Positions 44,889 to 57,500 of a stretch of DNA of 64,000 nucleotides are shown here, in pieces. Numbering within the stretch: position 1 is the stretch's first letter; each line of letters opens with the position of its first letter. Made by a program: the position numbers and the translations under genes. The notes under the pieces are model-generated. The model did not search any database. It was given only the letters and a program-made list of their open reading frames with translations, and was not told where the DNA came from. The stretch is from Panopea generosa (Eukaryota > Mollusca > Bivalvia > Adapedonta > Hiatellidae), in the NCBI GenBank assembly GCA_029582155.1, contig CM055900.1, positions 46,613,736-46,677,735 on the forward strand. The letters are read 5' to 3'.

Positions 44889-44890
<2 letters not shown>
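44805..44890 (+). mobile_element. SINE family B head fragment
   Basis: ACCACTAAGGTCGTAGATTG followed by AGTCCCGCTTGG (degenerate B box) and a short piece of body run into a (CA)n microsatellite. Confidence 0.5.

Positions 44891-44920
<30 letters not shown>
44891..44920. repeat. (AC)15 microsatellite
   Basis: A perfect dinucleotide run. Confidence 0.97.
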
Positions 44921-44923
<3 letters not shown>

Positions 44924-44984
44924 CTCCCCTTCTATACAACCAACTGGATATCCAGTGGATATCCAGAAAGTTTACTAAAAAGTA

Positions 44985-45350
44985 ACAAGCAACAAAATTG
45001 TTAAACTTACAGATACAACCCGGATCCTGTGGTAACACAAAAAGTATCCACTTAGATACATTTGTGAAACTTAGCATGTGAATAGAGGGCAATTAGAAGA
45101 TAATGCAGATTATATATTTTTTTTTTTTCAGTCAGATAAAAATTGTTGTTGCTATGGCAACACAACTGGTAAAATTACAAAAACAACCGGGATCCTGTAA
45201 CACAAATTATCCAACCTACATAAATTTTGTGAAATTTTGGACATGGTTAGAGAGCAATAAGTTCCTCATGTACATCATTTAAAATAAATCAGTTGCACAA
45301 AAACTGTGATTGCTATGACAACACAATTGACCAAATTATAAATACAGTGT
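44985..45350. repeat. ~150-bp diverged tandem repeat upstream of RNase T2 exon
   Basis: CGGGATCCTGT/CGGATCCTGT, GGCAACACAA, ATTTGTGAAA and GAGAGCAATAAG-type phrases recur two to three times. A related piece occurs at 55655-55790, far downstream in the gene. Confidence 0.6.
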
Positions 45351-45451
45351 AAGTACATGTTTGTTAACAAAATCCTACCTAGAAACTGGTAGTGGACTTA
45401 TGTAGCATCCCTTGCAATACTCCAGTGTTTTGCTTTATTCTTGTTTTTCAG

Positions 45452-45523
45452 ACAAATGGCTCACAAAACAGGGACAATGTTACTGTTCTTCTTGGTTGTT
45501 ATAGTGACACCAGGTGCTATTGG
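45452..45523 (+). CDS. RNASET2: RNase T2 exon with start codon and signal peptide
   Basis: The acceptor TTCTTGTTTTTCAG precedes it and TTGG|GTAAGT follows. ATG at 45456 encodes MAHKTG and then a hydrophobic run TMLLFFLVVIVTPGAIG. The four bases before the ATG mean the exon begins in the 5' UTR, so a non-coding first exon lies upstream. It ends in phase 2 (GG|T). Confidence 0.85.
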
Positions 45524-48500
45524 GTAAGTATAAATCATACCAATTTTTCTTCCAAGTCTTTATGTGTATCTTTGACCCACAACTTACTTATGGTAATGTT
45601 TGAAAATAGGTTATGAGGTGTGTGTAAACTATGAGGTCATGTCGAAAGATGATATTTGTCCAAAACTGATGGCTATGAGTTGTCACTACAATAAAAAAAA
45701 AGACATTTTTCATCAACTGTTTTGGGTATAATAGTACAGGTAATATTTTACAGATACCCAGTAATTGAAACAGTTACACGTGTTCTGTATTGTTCCCAAT
45801 TGCAGCTGCCGGATTGGTGTATTTTCCAAAAGTAGGGTACATTGCAGCATTAACAACACTTGTATTGTTCTTCACCTATATGGGAATACATTAAACCAAT
45901 AACAGAAGTAAAGCACAGTGCAGTCCATTTATAAAGCAGTCTGGAAACCAAAGGCCCAGAGAGAACTAAAAATAGAACTGTAAAAGTCTATCCCAGTATG
46001 TGATATCTCTCAAATCGGGTCTGTAAACTTTAGTGTCAAAGCCTGCGCCAGAATTCATAGTAAAGCTTACCAAACTGACATCATTGTACTAACATGATTA
46101 ATCATAAATATCAGTTTATTTGTTTGTAAATAGCAGATGTCAAGGTCACACTTTAATGTAAAAAAATGTCTAGTCTGAAGCGTCAGTCCATTACTCTTGA
46201 TATTCACGGATACATTTAAATCGCAACCTTTTATAAAGTAGATCATTATTTTCACAGACCATTTACGGTTTATTTGTAAATATTTTGGTTAAAATATGAA
46301 TTTTTTCCTTTTAAAAAATTGCTATTTAACTAAAGAAATGTTCTAATTTGTGAAACTCCTAAAACTCAAAACTTAATTAGAATGGACGTCCATCTGCCCG
46401 TCAGCCATCATTCTATTGCAGCATCCTTAGCCATTATAGTCTGGGTAACTGAATTTTTACCTATTTATTTTATCATCATCTTCTGATATTTTGTTTATTT
46501 CTTTGTCATACAGTTCATGGAGAAATGAATGGGATTTCTTCACATTTGCTCAAGCATGGCCTCCTGGAACCTGTGCTTCTGCAAAAATGGAAGTAAGTTG
46601 ATCTTTTTGGCTTTGTACAACAGAGTTTAAGGTATTAAATCTGTAATGGTCAATGTCACAACCTTCTCTAAACTTGTTTTCCTTGATATCATCATCCTTT
46701 GAGGGATGTATTTCTGAAATTTAAGAAGATTTTACCATCTAGAGTGGAAATTATTTAGTTTTTAAGTTGTCGATGCCTATGACCTCGAGACGGCAAATAA
46801 TAAACAACTTCAAAACACAATGAAATAGTTGTAATTTTCATATATATACTATAAATGATATAAATTTGAAAGGCATTTTTACATCACATCAATGTTGCTT
46901 AATAGAACAATACTGAAGAAATTAACATATCTTCTATTCTTTCATCTAAATCTTTAAAATCTTAACCTAACACCACTTTTGAATTGTTACTTTTTTTACC
47001 AAATATTCTACAACTTCGTATATTTTAAAATGTTCTAGCACCATTATTATTATAATTAACCACTAATGTTTTAAGCCAGTATTTTGTACATTGTTAGAAA
47101 AAATGTTGGAAGCGACGCTTAACACCACACAATACAACAGTTCTTAGCATCTAAAACAATCCCATCTTCTGTACTTTGAGTACTTTGATTTTTTGTGTCT
47201 CCCAATACTAGCGCAATAAGGCATAATGGACAGCATGTTGGATAGCCAACCAATCATGAAGTTATCCATCCACACCTGATTTAATCACGCTTATCTGACT
47301 GTTCACTTTAATTTTCAACTATCTCCTCTAACCACAATGTTTTAGTATGAGGGCCCTTCTCAGCTATTAGGAAATTATCTCTCAAATTTTAGATATGGGT
47401 AAAACCACTTAATTTCAGTTCATGACACTTATAGATAGATCATAAATGCTTAAACTGATAATAAAAAGATAGCGTAGGGCTAATTTAACAACTTTTTAGT
47501 GTTTTCAGTAAAGACACCACAAAGTGACGCCCATTATCTTGACAAATCTAATTTTCATTTTGAACAGTTTTTTCCTGCCAAAATCACTATTAAGTAACTG
47601 TTAAGTAATTCATTTATCAGATTTTCATACACTGGAAACAACTACCATTAAGAAAAAGTTTCTTTTTTTTTCTGTAGTACAGTTAAAAATAGTGACGCCT
47701 ATTACTTTTATTCCTGGCTGCATTTCTTTTTTTCCTTTAATCAGATCCTCTTTCCCATAGAAAATCTTGTCATGGACAAGTCAGTCAGATTTCTTCAAAT
47801 GTCTTTCATATGATATTTTAGAGTTAAAGTGACATTTAATAATTATATAGATACTTTTATGTACGGACATTACTGTTGACATTTTGACAACCAAAAAAAA
47901 GTGACGCCTATTACTCCAATATCATTTGTAATAAATAATATTATTTGAATACCCCTGAAGTGGTTTATCAAGTGGTAAAGAAATTAACTTTACCTTTGAC
48001 TCCATATGCATTGAAGTGGGCTGTTCTCAAAATTTACTCATCTAATTAAACACACAATTAAGGCGAACATTTTTTATTGATTTTTATTGAAACATGTACA
48101 TACATCCAATCTGAATGATTTGCACTTGGGTAAAACACAATAAAGGACACAAACGCTATAATCAATTCAAATAATTATTATAAGTTGATAATAATTAAAG
48201 ATATAGCTGCAAAATATAAATGAAACGTTAAGATGGCATTATTTTTTGTTTTTAACATCAGTTTGTCATAAACATTTGAATATTTTAAAAGCAGATCATA
48301 CAAAATTCAGTATCATACTAAGCAAGGAACTGTTACCCAAAACACATTTATAAGTGACAGTGAATGTTCAAATATGCACACAGTTTTAAATCAAGAATTT
48401 AGTTAAGTATACTATATATTAAAGCCTCCTTAAACTTTTGTTATACCGTAATGACTCGTTGCTTTCCGACTGTGCCTCCCCTAGTGTTCGGAAGTACACA

Positions 48501-51500
48501 AATGAATACTGCAGTGGTAGTGTGCAGATTAATAACATTAAGACCAATATATAAGGGGTACATTAACAAGTTTGGAGTTATGGCTTCACTGACATTATGT
48601 ATTTTGGTCTGGTAACTCGTGCTTAGGATCCTCCCTTGTATATACGCATGATACTATCACACGCAACACTACGTCACAAATCACTTTATCATAGTCAATA
48701 TTGTGTTTGTTAAGTTCAGTTATTAAAAACGTAAATTAATCTTTAATTCTATATGGTTGATTCGTTGCTAACATGCAATAAATTAGCTTGTGGGTTCCAG
48801 TTCATTAATACACCAAGGGGAACAAAGGGGATGTTCTTTAAAACTTTCAAACTGCAGACAGTTATTTGAATTTTTAACTGCATCCCCTACAGTTCACCAT
48901 ACTATGTTTCTCTGAAATGAAGTGATGATATATTACCAACCGAGGCGTTCCAAAATTAGTAACTCCTCGTTTTCTGTTCAATGTATTTATCGAAAAGAGA
49001 CGAACATTAATTTGTAAACAAAACCTGTTCATAATTATGTACTAGCTAATAATATGCTTTATATTTATTTTTCCATTTGCAAAGTCTCAGTAATCAAATA
49101 AACATGTATTCTATTATTGTGAAGATTAAAACTGACTTGCATTAAAACTAAAAACAACCGTTTAGGAAGTTTAATGAGTCTTTAAATAATTATGGACACT
49201 ACAAAAAGAAAATGATAATAAGATCTTGAGCCAATCTGTAACAAGGCTGGTTGATCAAGACGGTGCACAATATCAAAATGGGAGACAAAAAGAAGTTTTT
49301 GTTCCAACATCCAGCCTGCCCTCGACTGTAAAACTGGACCAATATCCCATGGGTGCCAGCCAGTTCATCATTAGGTGGTGAGACAACCTGAAAAATATAT
49401 AACAAATTGTTTAGAAATTATGAATTTATAAATTATTTACAAGAAAATTTAACTTTTTTTACAATAGAGTATCAGTACAGAACTTATTAATGTTTTTGCA
49501 AAGAAATTTTGTTTTATTTACCATCATGGTCAGTATCATTTCAATACATTCAGACACTAAACAACCTAGCAACATGGATTTTTTACATGGTTGACTGCAC
49601 GTAGTACTTCTTAAATGAACCAGTAAGTAAGTTCTATTGAAAGACTGCTTTGATGAAATACATTGGTGTATAGATACTGACCTCAGGTCAGCTTGATGAT
49701 CAGGTAACTGTGATAGTACAGTAGTGGGTGGGTCATCAGTCACAGCTGAAGACATGTTCATCGAGATTGAATCTTCATTCGCTGGTCCATTAGACGGGTC
49801 AGTCGAGAGTGGGTCAATCTCTGTGAGACTTGACAGGTTAGTTGAGAGTTTGGTGTGATGAATGGACGTGGAGTTAACAAATTCTGCTTTCCTGTTCTTT
49901 GGCGCCACCAATCTTCTTTCTCAGCCTTTCTTTTTCTTTGAAAACAGGATCATTCTTCCTTTGTTCGGGATACCTGATGACATCAAATGCATGTTTTAAA
50001 TATAAGACATACCTCTATTGTTATATATCAGAAATTATATGTGTAAGTTGTTAATATGTGTATGTGAAAGCTTGATTCTTATAAAACAACTAAAAAGTCT
50101 CCAAGCAAAAGCTATAATTTCATTTTATAAAGAGCTATATGTTTAATAGTATAGATCTTTATCTTGAGAAAAATTCAGACTTTTGTGACCAATGTTGACC
50201 CAGATCAGACTAGGTTTCTGCATAGCCTGATCCTCTATGCTGTTTACAAATACTGATTTAAAACTTTAATTAATAAAATCATTCACTGATGAAATAGCAA
50301 ACAATATTGACTACACTGTACGAAAGTTAAGGTTAATCTGGTTGTACGCAAGTCATAAATGCCTGACCGCGTCCTTTTTTCTTGCAAGACTGCTCATATA
50401 ATTATATAGTAGTCCACTAAATTAATTGATTTAATTATATTACCTTTTTGGTCTTTCAGCAGGAGTTTATGTCAAGTTATTACTATTACTGCTAATAGGT
50501 TTTGGTTTCTTTGCTGTACGTGCACACCGACCATGGATATTCTGCAAAATAAATGTACCATTTAGCTTTTGTTGTACCTTTTACCGAATAACTGGCATTT
50601 AAAATGGTACTTCAAAGTCCAACATAGAAATTACATGCAATTTTCATATGTTTTTCATACTTATTGTGATAGAAGAAAAAACAGTGTAGGGCATGTGATG
50701 ATTTCTTATTACTATTATTAAAACTTGTCCTTCACCTATTTCAAAAGCCTTCTGCACCAGGGGTGGGGGTGGCAGCATTCTCCACAAGTTTGGGGTAGGG
50801 AGTTATGTGTAAGCAGTATAGGGTTTAACATTTTTGACAAAACTCTTTTGTTTATATTCAAATTATTCTGTAACAGTATTGGATGTGTTGGACATAATGA
50901 ACTATTTTTAAACCATGTCAAACATAATTTCCATCACGAAAACAGTACAAACATTGTTATTATTTATGCTAAGCCAATTTTAAATTGTAAAACTCTATTA
51001 ACAATTAATATTTCAAGAAAAAACAATAACTTGAAAGATGACACTGATGCTTGCTTTAAAATTCAAATCACAAATTACATTTCTGTATTTGGAAATTACT
51101 TTTGACAAGACAGTCTGATCAAAATAACTGCCAAACTACTATTTTATAGTTAAGTTTCGACAGTTGGAAGTTAGTCTCTTGCTCCAAAAATTATGAATAA
51201 AGTTTATATTTTCTTAATGTTTTTAAAGGCTACATAAAATTTTAACTGAAAAATACAAATAAAACGCCTCATGCATGTGATGGAAATTATGATCGACATA
51301 TATTTGATGACGGACATTATTCTTGACAAAATACTAACAGATTTAGTCTATCATGCATACACCGTCAAAGCATAATTTCCGAATAAAAAATCAAAATATT
51401 TTCTCTTAGATGTTCTGCACACACTTTAAATGTAAGAGGCCAACAGCTACAGCCAAGTCACCATCATTAAAAGTCTTATTCAATCGAGTCAGCATCAAAA

Positions 51501-54500
51501 ATGAAATAAATATGAATAAAGCATGAACGGCAATTACTTCTCAGATAAATGTCTGTCAATAAAAATGTCCGTACAAACAAGTTCTGTCAAACTGTAATTG
51601 CCGATCTCGACTTTTCTAAAATACTCCTGAAAGTAAGGAGAATACTCTCGTGTGTCCGTGTGTCATCTCTCTAAACCATTTACACTGCTTTCGTTACTTC
51701 GAATTATACACAAGTATTGTGTTGGAATGATAAAACAATGATTCAATTTTTCTGTGACGCCCATTACTTGGCTGAGCGGTTGACAGACAACAAACTTACC
51801 TCCATATTTTTGTTTTATGCAAAATCTGCACTGGTATCGATGACGTAGTACACATAAAACGGTCTCAGGCAAATTTTAACTCCCGATAAAAAAGTCCCCT
51901 ATATCGTTCTAGTGGATTCGTGACTCGGCATACGCCAATTACGGAATTGACGGACATTTCGATTCACGAATAAAATTTGAATTTTACAGCTTTGTCATTG
52001 TTATATACAAAGTGTGTTATTTTAAAACCTACTATGGAAATATGTTTTCCAAACATGTGGATGTTCTTTGATCATCACAACATGATTAATATATTTTTTT
52101 TAATGCCGACAACTCTTCTTGTTTTGACGGATGCCGTAATAGGCGTATGCATCAATTTCTAACAAGTTTTTTTTATCACTTGTAACATATTCATTTAATA
52201 GTTATAATGAATAGTTACAAGTATTATTTCATTTAAATGTTAGCAAATGACTAACTGTTGTCATATAGATTAAACGGGGAAAATTTGGCCATGATTGAAG
52301 TCCCCTCAATTCCCAGTCAAAATGGATGACGGATATTCCTTGACATTTCAAGTTTCAAATACAAATTTGATCCATTTTCTGAGAATTGAGTCAAGATATT
52401 GTTTTTTCTATCTGAGGAATTAACAAACAACAAATTTAAAACATAGTTTTTTATTTATCTTATTTCTTATAGAAAATACAATTTAAAAAGTGACGGCCAT
52501 TACTATTTCCAAATAGCTGAGAAGGGCCCATGACATAATATAAATACATGTATTAATTTGAACAAATTTTAAGTTACAGATCAATAGGGGAAACTAATAT
52601 TCTCCTACATTTTGACACCACATTAGTGATATTTCAACTAACAATACGAGTTTGTGTTTCTGTATGCTTGATTTGCAATATTGTGTTATGATTAATATAA
52701 TTATATTATTACAGGCACAACAAACATGCCGGTGTAATTAACCTTGTCGCACTGAAACTGTGTGATCTGTAACTGAAATTTGAGTAATAGAATGGCTGAT
52801 GAAAATGAAAGTTTTTTCTAGCTAGTAGTTTAACCCTTTACTCCATAGATACGCTTTTCCCCGCACCAATCACAGAAGGCCTTTGAAAACAGTGCAGGAA
52901 GAGTTCAAATTGCTTGTAATGAGCAATCTGAACACTTCCTGCACTGTTTTCCACTCTGTGGGTTAATATAAAAAAATAATTCACCGGATAATTCAAAAAT
53001 CCTTCTATATGATGGTGTTTAAAGGCATCTATAATATTAGAGGTGTCCAAAGGCGTCGATATGAAGTAAAGGGTTAATTCTTTTAGCCCATATTATTACA
53101 TAAGAAATACCACTATGTTGATATCTTATGCCAATATTTGCCAGTTAGCTAAATATTGAATTTGGTATATCTGAGTTCATTAAGTTTATAAATGCTAATT
53201 TATTTAAGCTTGATTGAGAAACAGCTCGGGGCTGATAGTAATGAACCTCTCAAGCCTGCTTCCTGGGTAGAACCAGGACTGAGTGGTGCTTTTTTGAAAG
53301 GCATCTGGTTGAGTTGGGGATCGAACCCACACCCTCGGTCGTGAGCTGCCAACACTTAATCCTTTACAAACATTTTTCACTGAGTTCTCTGAGTTCATTT
53401 GTGCCCGATTAGCTCAGTTGGTTACACGTCTGATTATTAATCTTGGGGTCGTGAGTTTTATTCCCTGCCCGACAACAGTCTCCATGATATACGACATCGT
53501 GTCTCAATATCATTCATCTCTCACTGCTGATTCAAGTGGGAAAGTTATCAATTACTTGCGGAGATCGGGTGTGATCGAGTACAGGTTAAAGATTCAGTAT
53601 CCCGGGTAACAGTGGTTAGGTTTACTGATCGTCTGTTAGTCCTCGATGACAAAAAATTACACTAAATATTCAATCAATCAATTGTGTGATGAGTATAATT
53701 TAATTATTATCGTTACACAGATGTACTTAATTTTTCACATCAGGTGGCTTCTATTATTTCAATTATCACCTTTGTTTACTAATTACTAATATGGTAATTA
53801 CTATTTTACTATATATGTAATTAATCAGTTAATACTATTATTATTAATTTAAATTACGGTATGCGGTCACTTACAGTTCAGGAAATCTTACATGTAAGTG
53901 CACCTTTGGTAGTCAAGCCCGGTTAGCTCAGTCGGTAGCATGACTGGCTGTCAATCCAGGGCTCATCAGTTTGAATCGCCGCATTGCCACAGTCTCTATG
54001 GTGATTGGTTAGTTCTACAGTCATTATTATCCCACCTCTGTATTATGTGGGGAAGAAGTCATTGATTTGCAGAGAAAAGGTGTGGCTACTACTGGTAAAT
54101 TGCCTAGCGAAACCTAGGAATGATTATTAGGTGCGATGAATTCTGTAAGGTCCTAAATTTGCAAAGCTGCATTTTTTTTACTTTAGTTCTCATCCCATGT
54201 ATACCAAACTTAATTAGAATGTTAACAAGTATAAAAACTTGGCTGTGTTTTTAATCCAGCCTTTAACTGAACTAGAAATGACATAGTTATGTACTCAGAT
54301 GAAATGAAATATGCTGTTTGACCTTGTTTACACTATAGCATGATCACTTTTCATTGGATTGTGACCAGGCCAGTATTATTAACCATCGATGAAACCTTGA
54401 ATATATTCTTTGAACTGAAGTAAGTTCTATTGAATTACTAATTAAAAAATTTGCCTAGCATCAGCTCAATGCAGTTTTGATTAGACAAAATTTAATCAAG

Positions 54501-57500
54501 ATGTTAGTAGGCCTTAAAGCTTAAACAGGTTTTTGACCAGTGCTGTGGGATCAGATTTGACAGACTTATGTGGCCCTTGATGTAATACCATATGGCTGAT
54601 TTATGCCATGTTAGCACTGAAGTACTTTACTATCAATCCAGGGTTTGTGAGTTCAAATCTCCGCCCGGCAAGTCTCTGTGATGATTTATAAACAACATTA
54701 TGTCTCATTATCATTTGTCTCTCATCGCTGATTCAAGTGGGAAAGTTATCAGTTACTTGCAGAGATGGGGTGTGCTTGAGTACTGGTTAACCTTTCAGGA
54801 TCCCAGGAAACAGTGGTTAGGTAAGCTGATTGTCTGTTAGTCCTCGATTGTCTGTTAGTCCTCGATGCATAAAAATGATGCTAAATATTCAATCAATATT
54901 CAATCCTTTTAGATTGGGTTGTGGCCAAACTTGTTAAAATGTTATTGTATCAACCAGATACAACCAGGCTGGACAGAGTTGGGGCCATTGATCATTTTGA
55001 AATATTTTCACTTTCAGCCTATAAACACTATGGCACCATCAGTTTTGTTTGATTCTGATGAAACTTGGTGAGGTTTTTTCATGGCCATGCAGAACCGATA
55101 AAAACAAAGTTTTGACCCATGACTTGGATTGAAAAATTTTGATATTTGCCTCTTGTAGCTACTTCAAATGTTGTCCAATTCAGGCTAAACTTGGCCGGAA
55201 TGTTATGGTATAATCATATAGTTATATATCAGACTTGAGTAATTGTCCTTAATTGGGTGCTGAATTTGGCCTTCAATTGTCATCCTATCCTAACAAAATT
55301 TGTCAACGATGTTTTATATCTCAAATGTGTGCTTGAACTTGAGAAATTGGACCTTGGTGAAAAGTAAATGTGACAAATGCCCTGTTGGGCATCCTGTTTA
55401 TTTAGGCCTGGACTCTATTAACCAGTCATACATGGTTTCTTAGATTCCCTTCATTTGCTCATAATAATACCACTAGGATTAATCATGTCTTGGTCAAAAC
55501 TTAGTCATCTTGTAGTTAGACACATGCTATGTCTGACAAGTGCTTCACACAGATTATATCGGCTTCGGTGGAATCAAGTGGTAAGAATATAAGTGTCACA
55601 TTATTATCAAACATTGGACAGGTTGAAGAGGATATTTGTCACAGATGGTTCAGAAAGGAACACTAGACACTGGTTCCTATGGCAACAAAATGTATCCTTC
55701 AAAACACTAAGTACATGTATGTAAACAAAGTCCTGCCTGTAAATTGTTAAGGGACTTGTGTACTGTTCGCATTACTCCAAAACCTCAGTTGTGGTAGGGC
55801 CTCGACGTTTAATACACAAGACATTAATTTAAGTCTATATCAAAACACATGAGGGACAATGGGACACATTTATAGTCTATAAAAACACATGGGGGACAAT
55901 GGGAGGCATTTATAGTCTATTGAAACACATGAAGGACAATGGGAGGCATTTATAGTCTATTAAAGAACATGAGGGACAATGGGAGACATGTATGGTGTAT
56001 TAAAACACATGAGGGACAATGGGAGACATTTTTAGACCATCAATACACATGAGGTCAATGGGATACATTTATAGTCCATCAAAGCACATGAGGGACAATG
56101 TGAGACATTTATAGTCTATTAAAACACATGAAGGACAATGGGAGGCATTTATAGTCTATTAATACACATGAGGGACAATGGAAGACATTTACAGTCCATC
56201 AAAACACATGAGGAACAATGGGAGGCATTTATAGTCTATTAAAACACATGAGGGACAATGGGAGACATTTATAGTCTTATTAAAACACATGAGGGACAAT
56301 GGAAGACATTTACAGTCCATCAAAACACATGAGGAACAATGGGAGGCATTTATAGTCTATTAAAACACATGAGGGACAATGGGAGACATTTATAGTCTTA
56401 TCAAAACACATGAGGGACAATGGGAGATTTTATAGTCCATCAAAACAAATGAGGGACAATGGGAGACATTTATGGTCCATCAATCACATGAGGGACAATG
56501 TGAGGCATTTACAGTCCATCAAAACAAATGAGGGACAATGGGAGACATTTATAGTCCATCAAAGCACATGAGGGACAATGGGAGACATTTATAGTCCATC
56601 AAAGCACATGAGGGACAATGGAAGATTTTATAGTCCATCAAAACAAATGAGGGACAATGGGAGACATTTATAATCCATCAATCACATGAGGGACAATGTG
56701 AGGCATTTATAGTCCATCAAAACAAATGAGGGACAATGGGAGACATTTATAGTCCATCAAAGCACATGAGGGAAAATGGGAGACATTTATAGTCAATCAA
56801 AACAAATGAGGGACAATGGGAGACATTTATAGTCCATCAAAGCACATGAGGGACAATGGGAGACATTTATAGTCCATCAATCACATGAGGGACAATGTGA
56901 GGCATTTATAGTCTATATAAACACATGAGGGACAATGGGAGGCATTTATAGTCTATTAAAACACAAGAAGGACAATGGGAGACATTTATAGTCCATTTAA
57001 ACACAAGAGGAACAATGGGAGGAATTTATAGCCTATTAAAACACAAGAGGAACAATGGGAGATGTTTATAGTCCATCAAAACACAAGACGAACAATGGGA
57101 GACATTTATAGTCTATTTAAAACACACAAGGGACAATGAGAGACATTTATAGTCCCATCAAAACGCAAGAGGGACAATTGGAGACATTTATAGTCTATTA
57201 AAACACAAGAGGGACAATGGCAGAAAGTTATAGTCCATTAAAACACATGAGGGAAAACCAGGGAGACAGTTATAGTCTATTAAAACACATGAGGGACAAT
57301 GGGAGGCATTTATAGTCTATTAAAACACAAGAGGGACAATGGGAGGCATTTATAGTCTATTAAAACACAAGAGGGACAATGGGAGATGTTTATAGTCCAT
57401 TAAAACACAAGAGGGATAATGGGATATGTTTATAGTCTATTAAAAAAACACATTAGGGACAATGGGAGACATTTATAGTCTATTAAAACACATGACAGGC

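Larger units (their letters stand above)
47351..52529. mobile_element. 5.2-kb TIR DNA transposon in RNase T2 intron 2, ATGA flanks
   Basis: Both ends begin GGGCCCTTCTCAGCTATT as perfect inverted repeats, extended after one mismatch by GGAAAT. ATGA lies directly outside both (47347-47350, 52530-52533), a likely 4-bp target duplication. Subterminal motif GTGACGCCYATTACT or TGACGG(A)CATTA recurs at 47524, 47692, 47901, 51754 and 52490, typical of transposase-binding subterminal repeats. The interior shows only decayed coding traces on the minus strand. A 4-bp TSD fits Ginger, Sola or Academ-like groups; assignment is open. Confidence 0.85.

Noticed and set aside
50444-50541. Possible third minus-strand exon of the 5.2-kb transposon
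   Set aside because: Acceptor- and donor-like signals flank it (TTTATTTTGCAG, GTAATA), but all three frames contain stops, so it was not annotated.
50725-51105. 126-codon plus-strand ORF inside the 5.2-kb transposon
   Set aside because: AT-driven composition with no domain; opposite in orientation to the only coding-like traces of that element.
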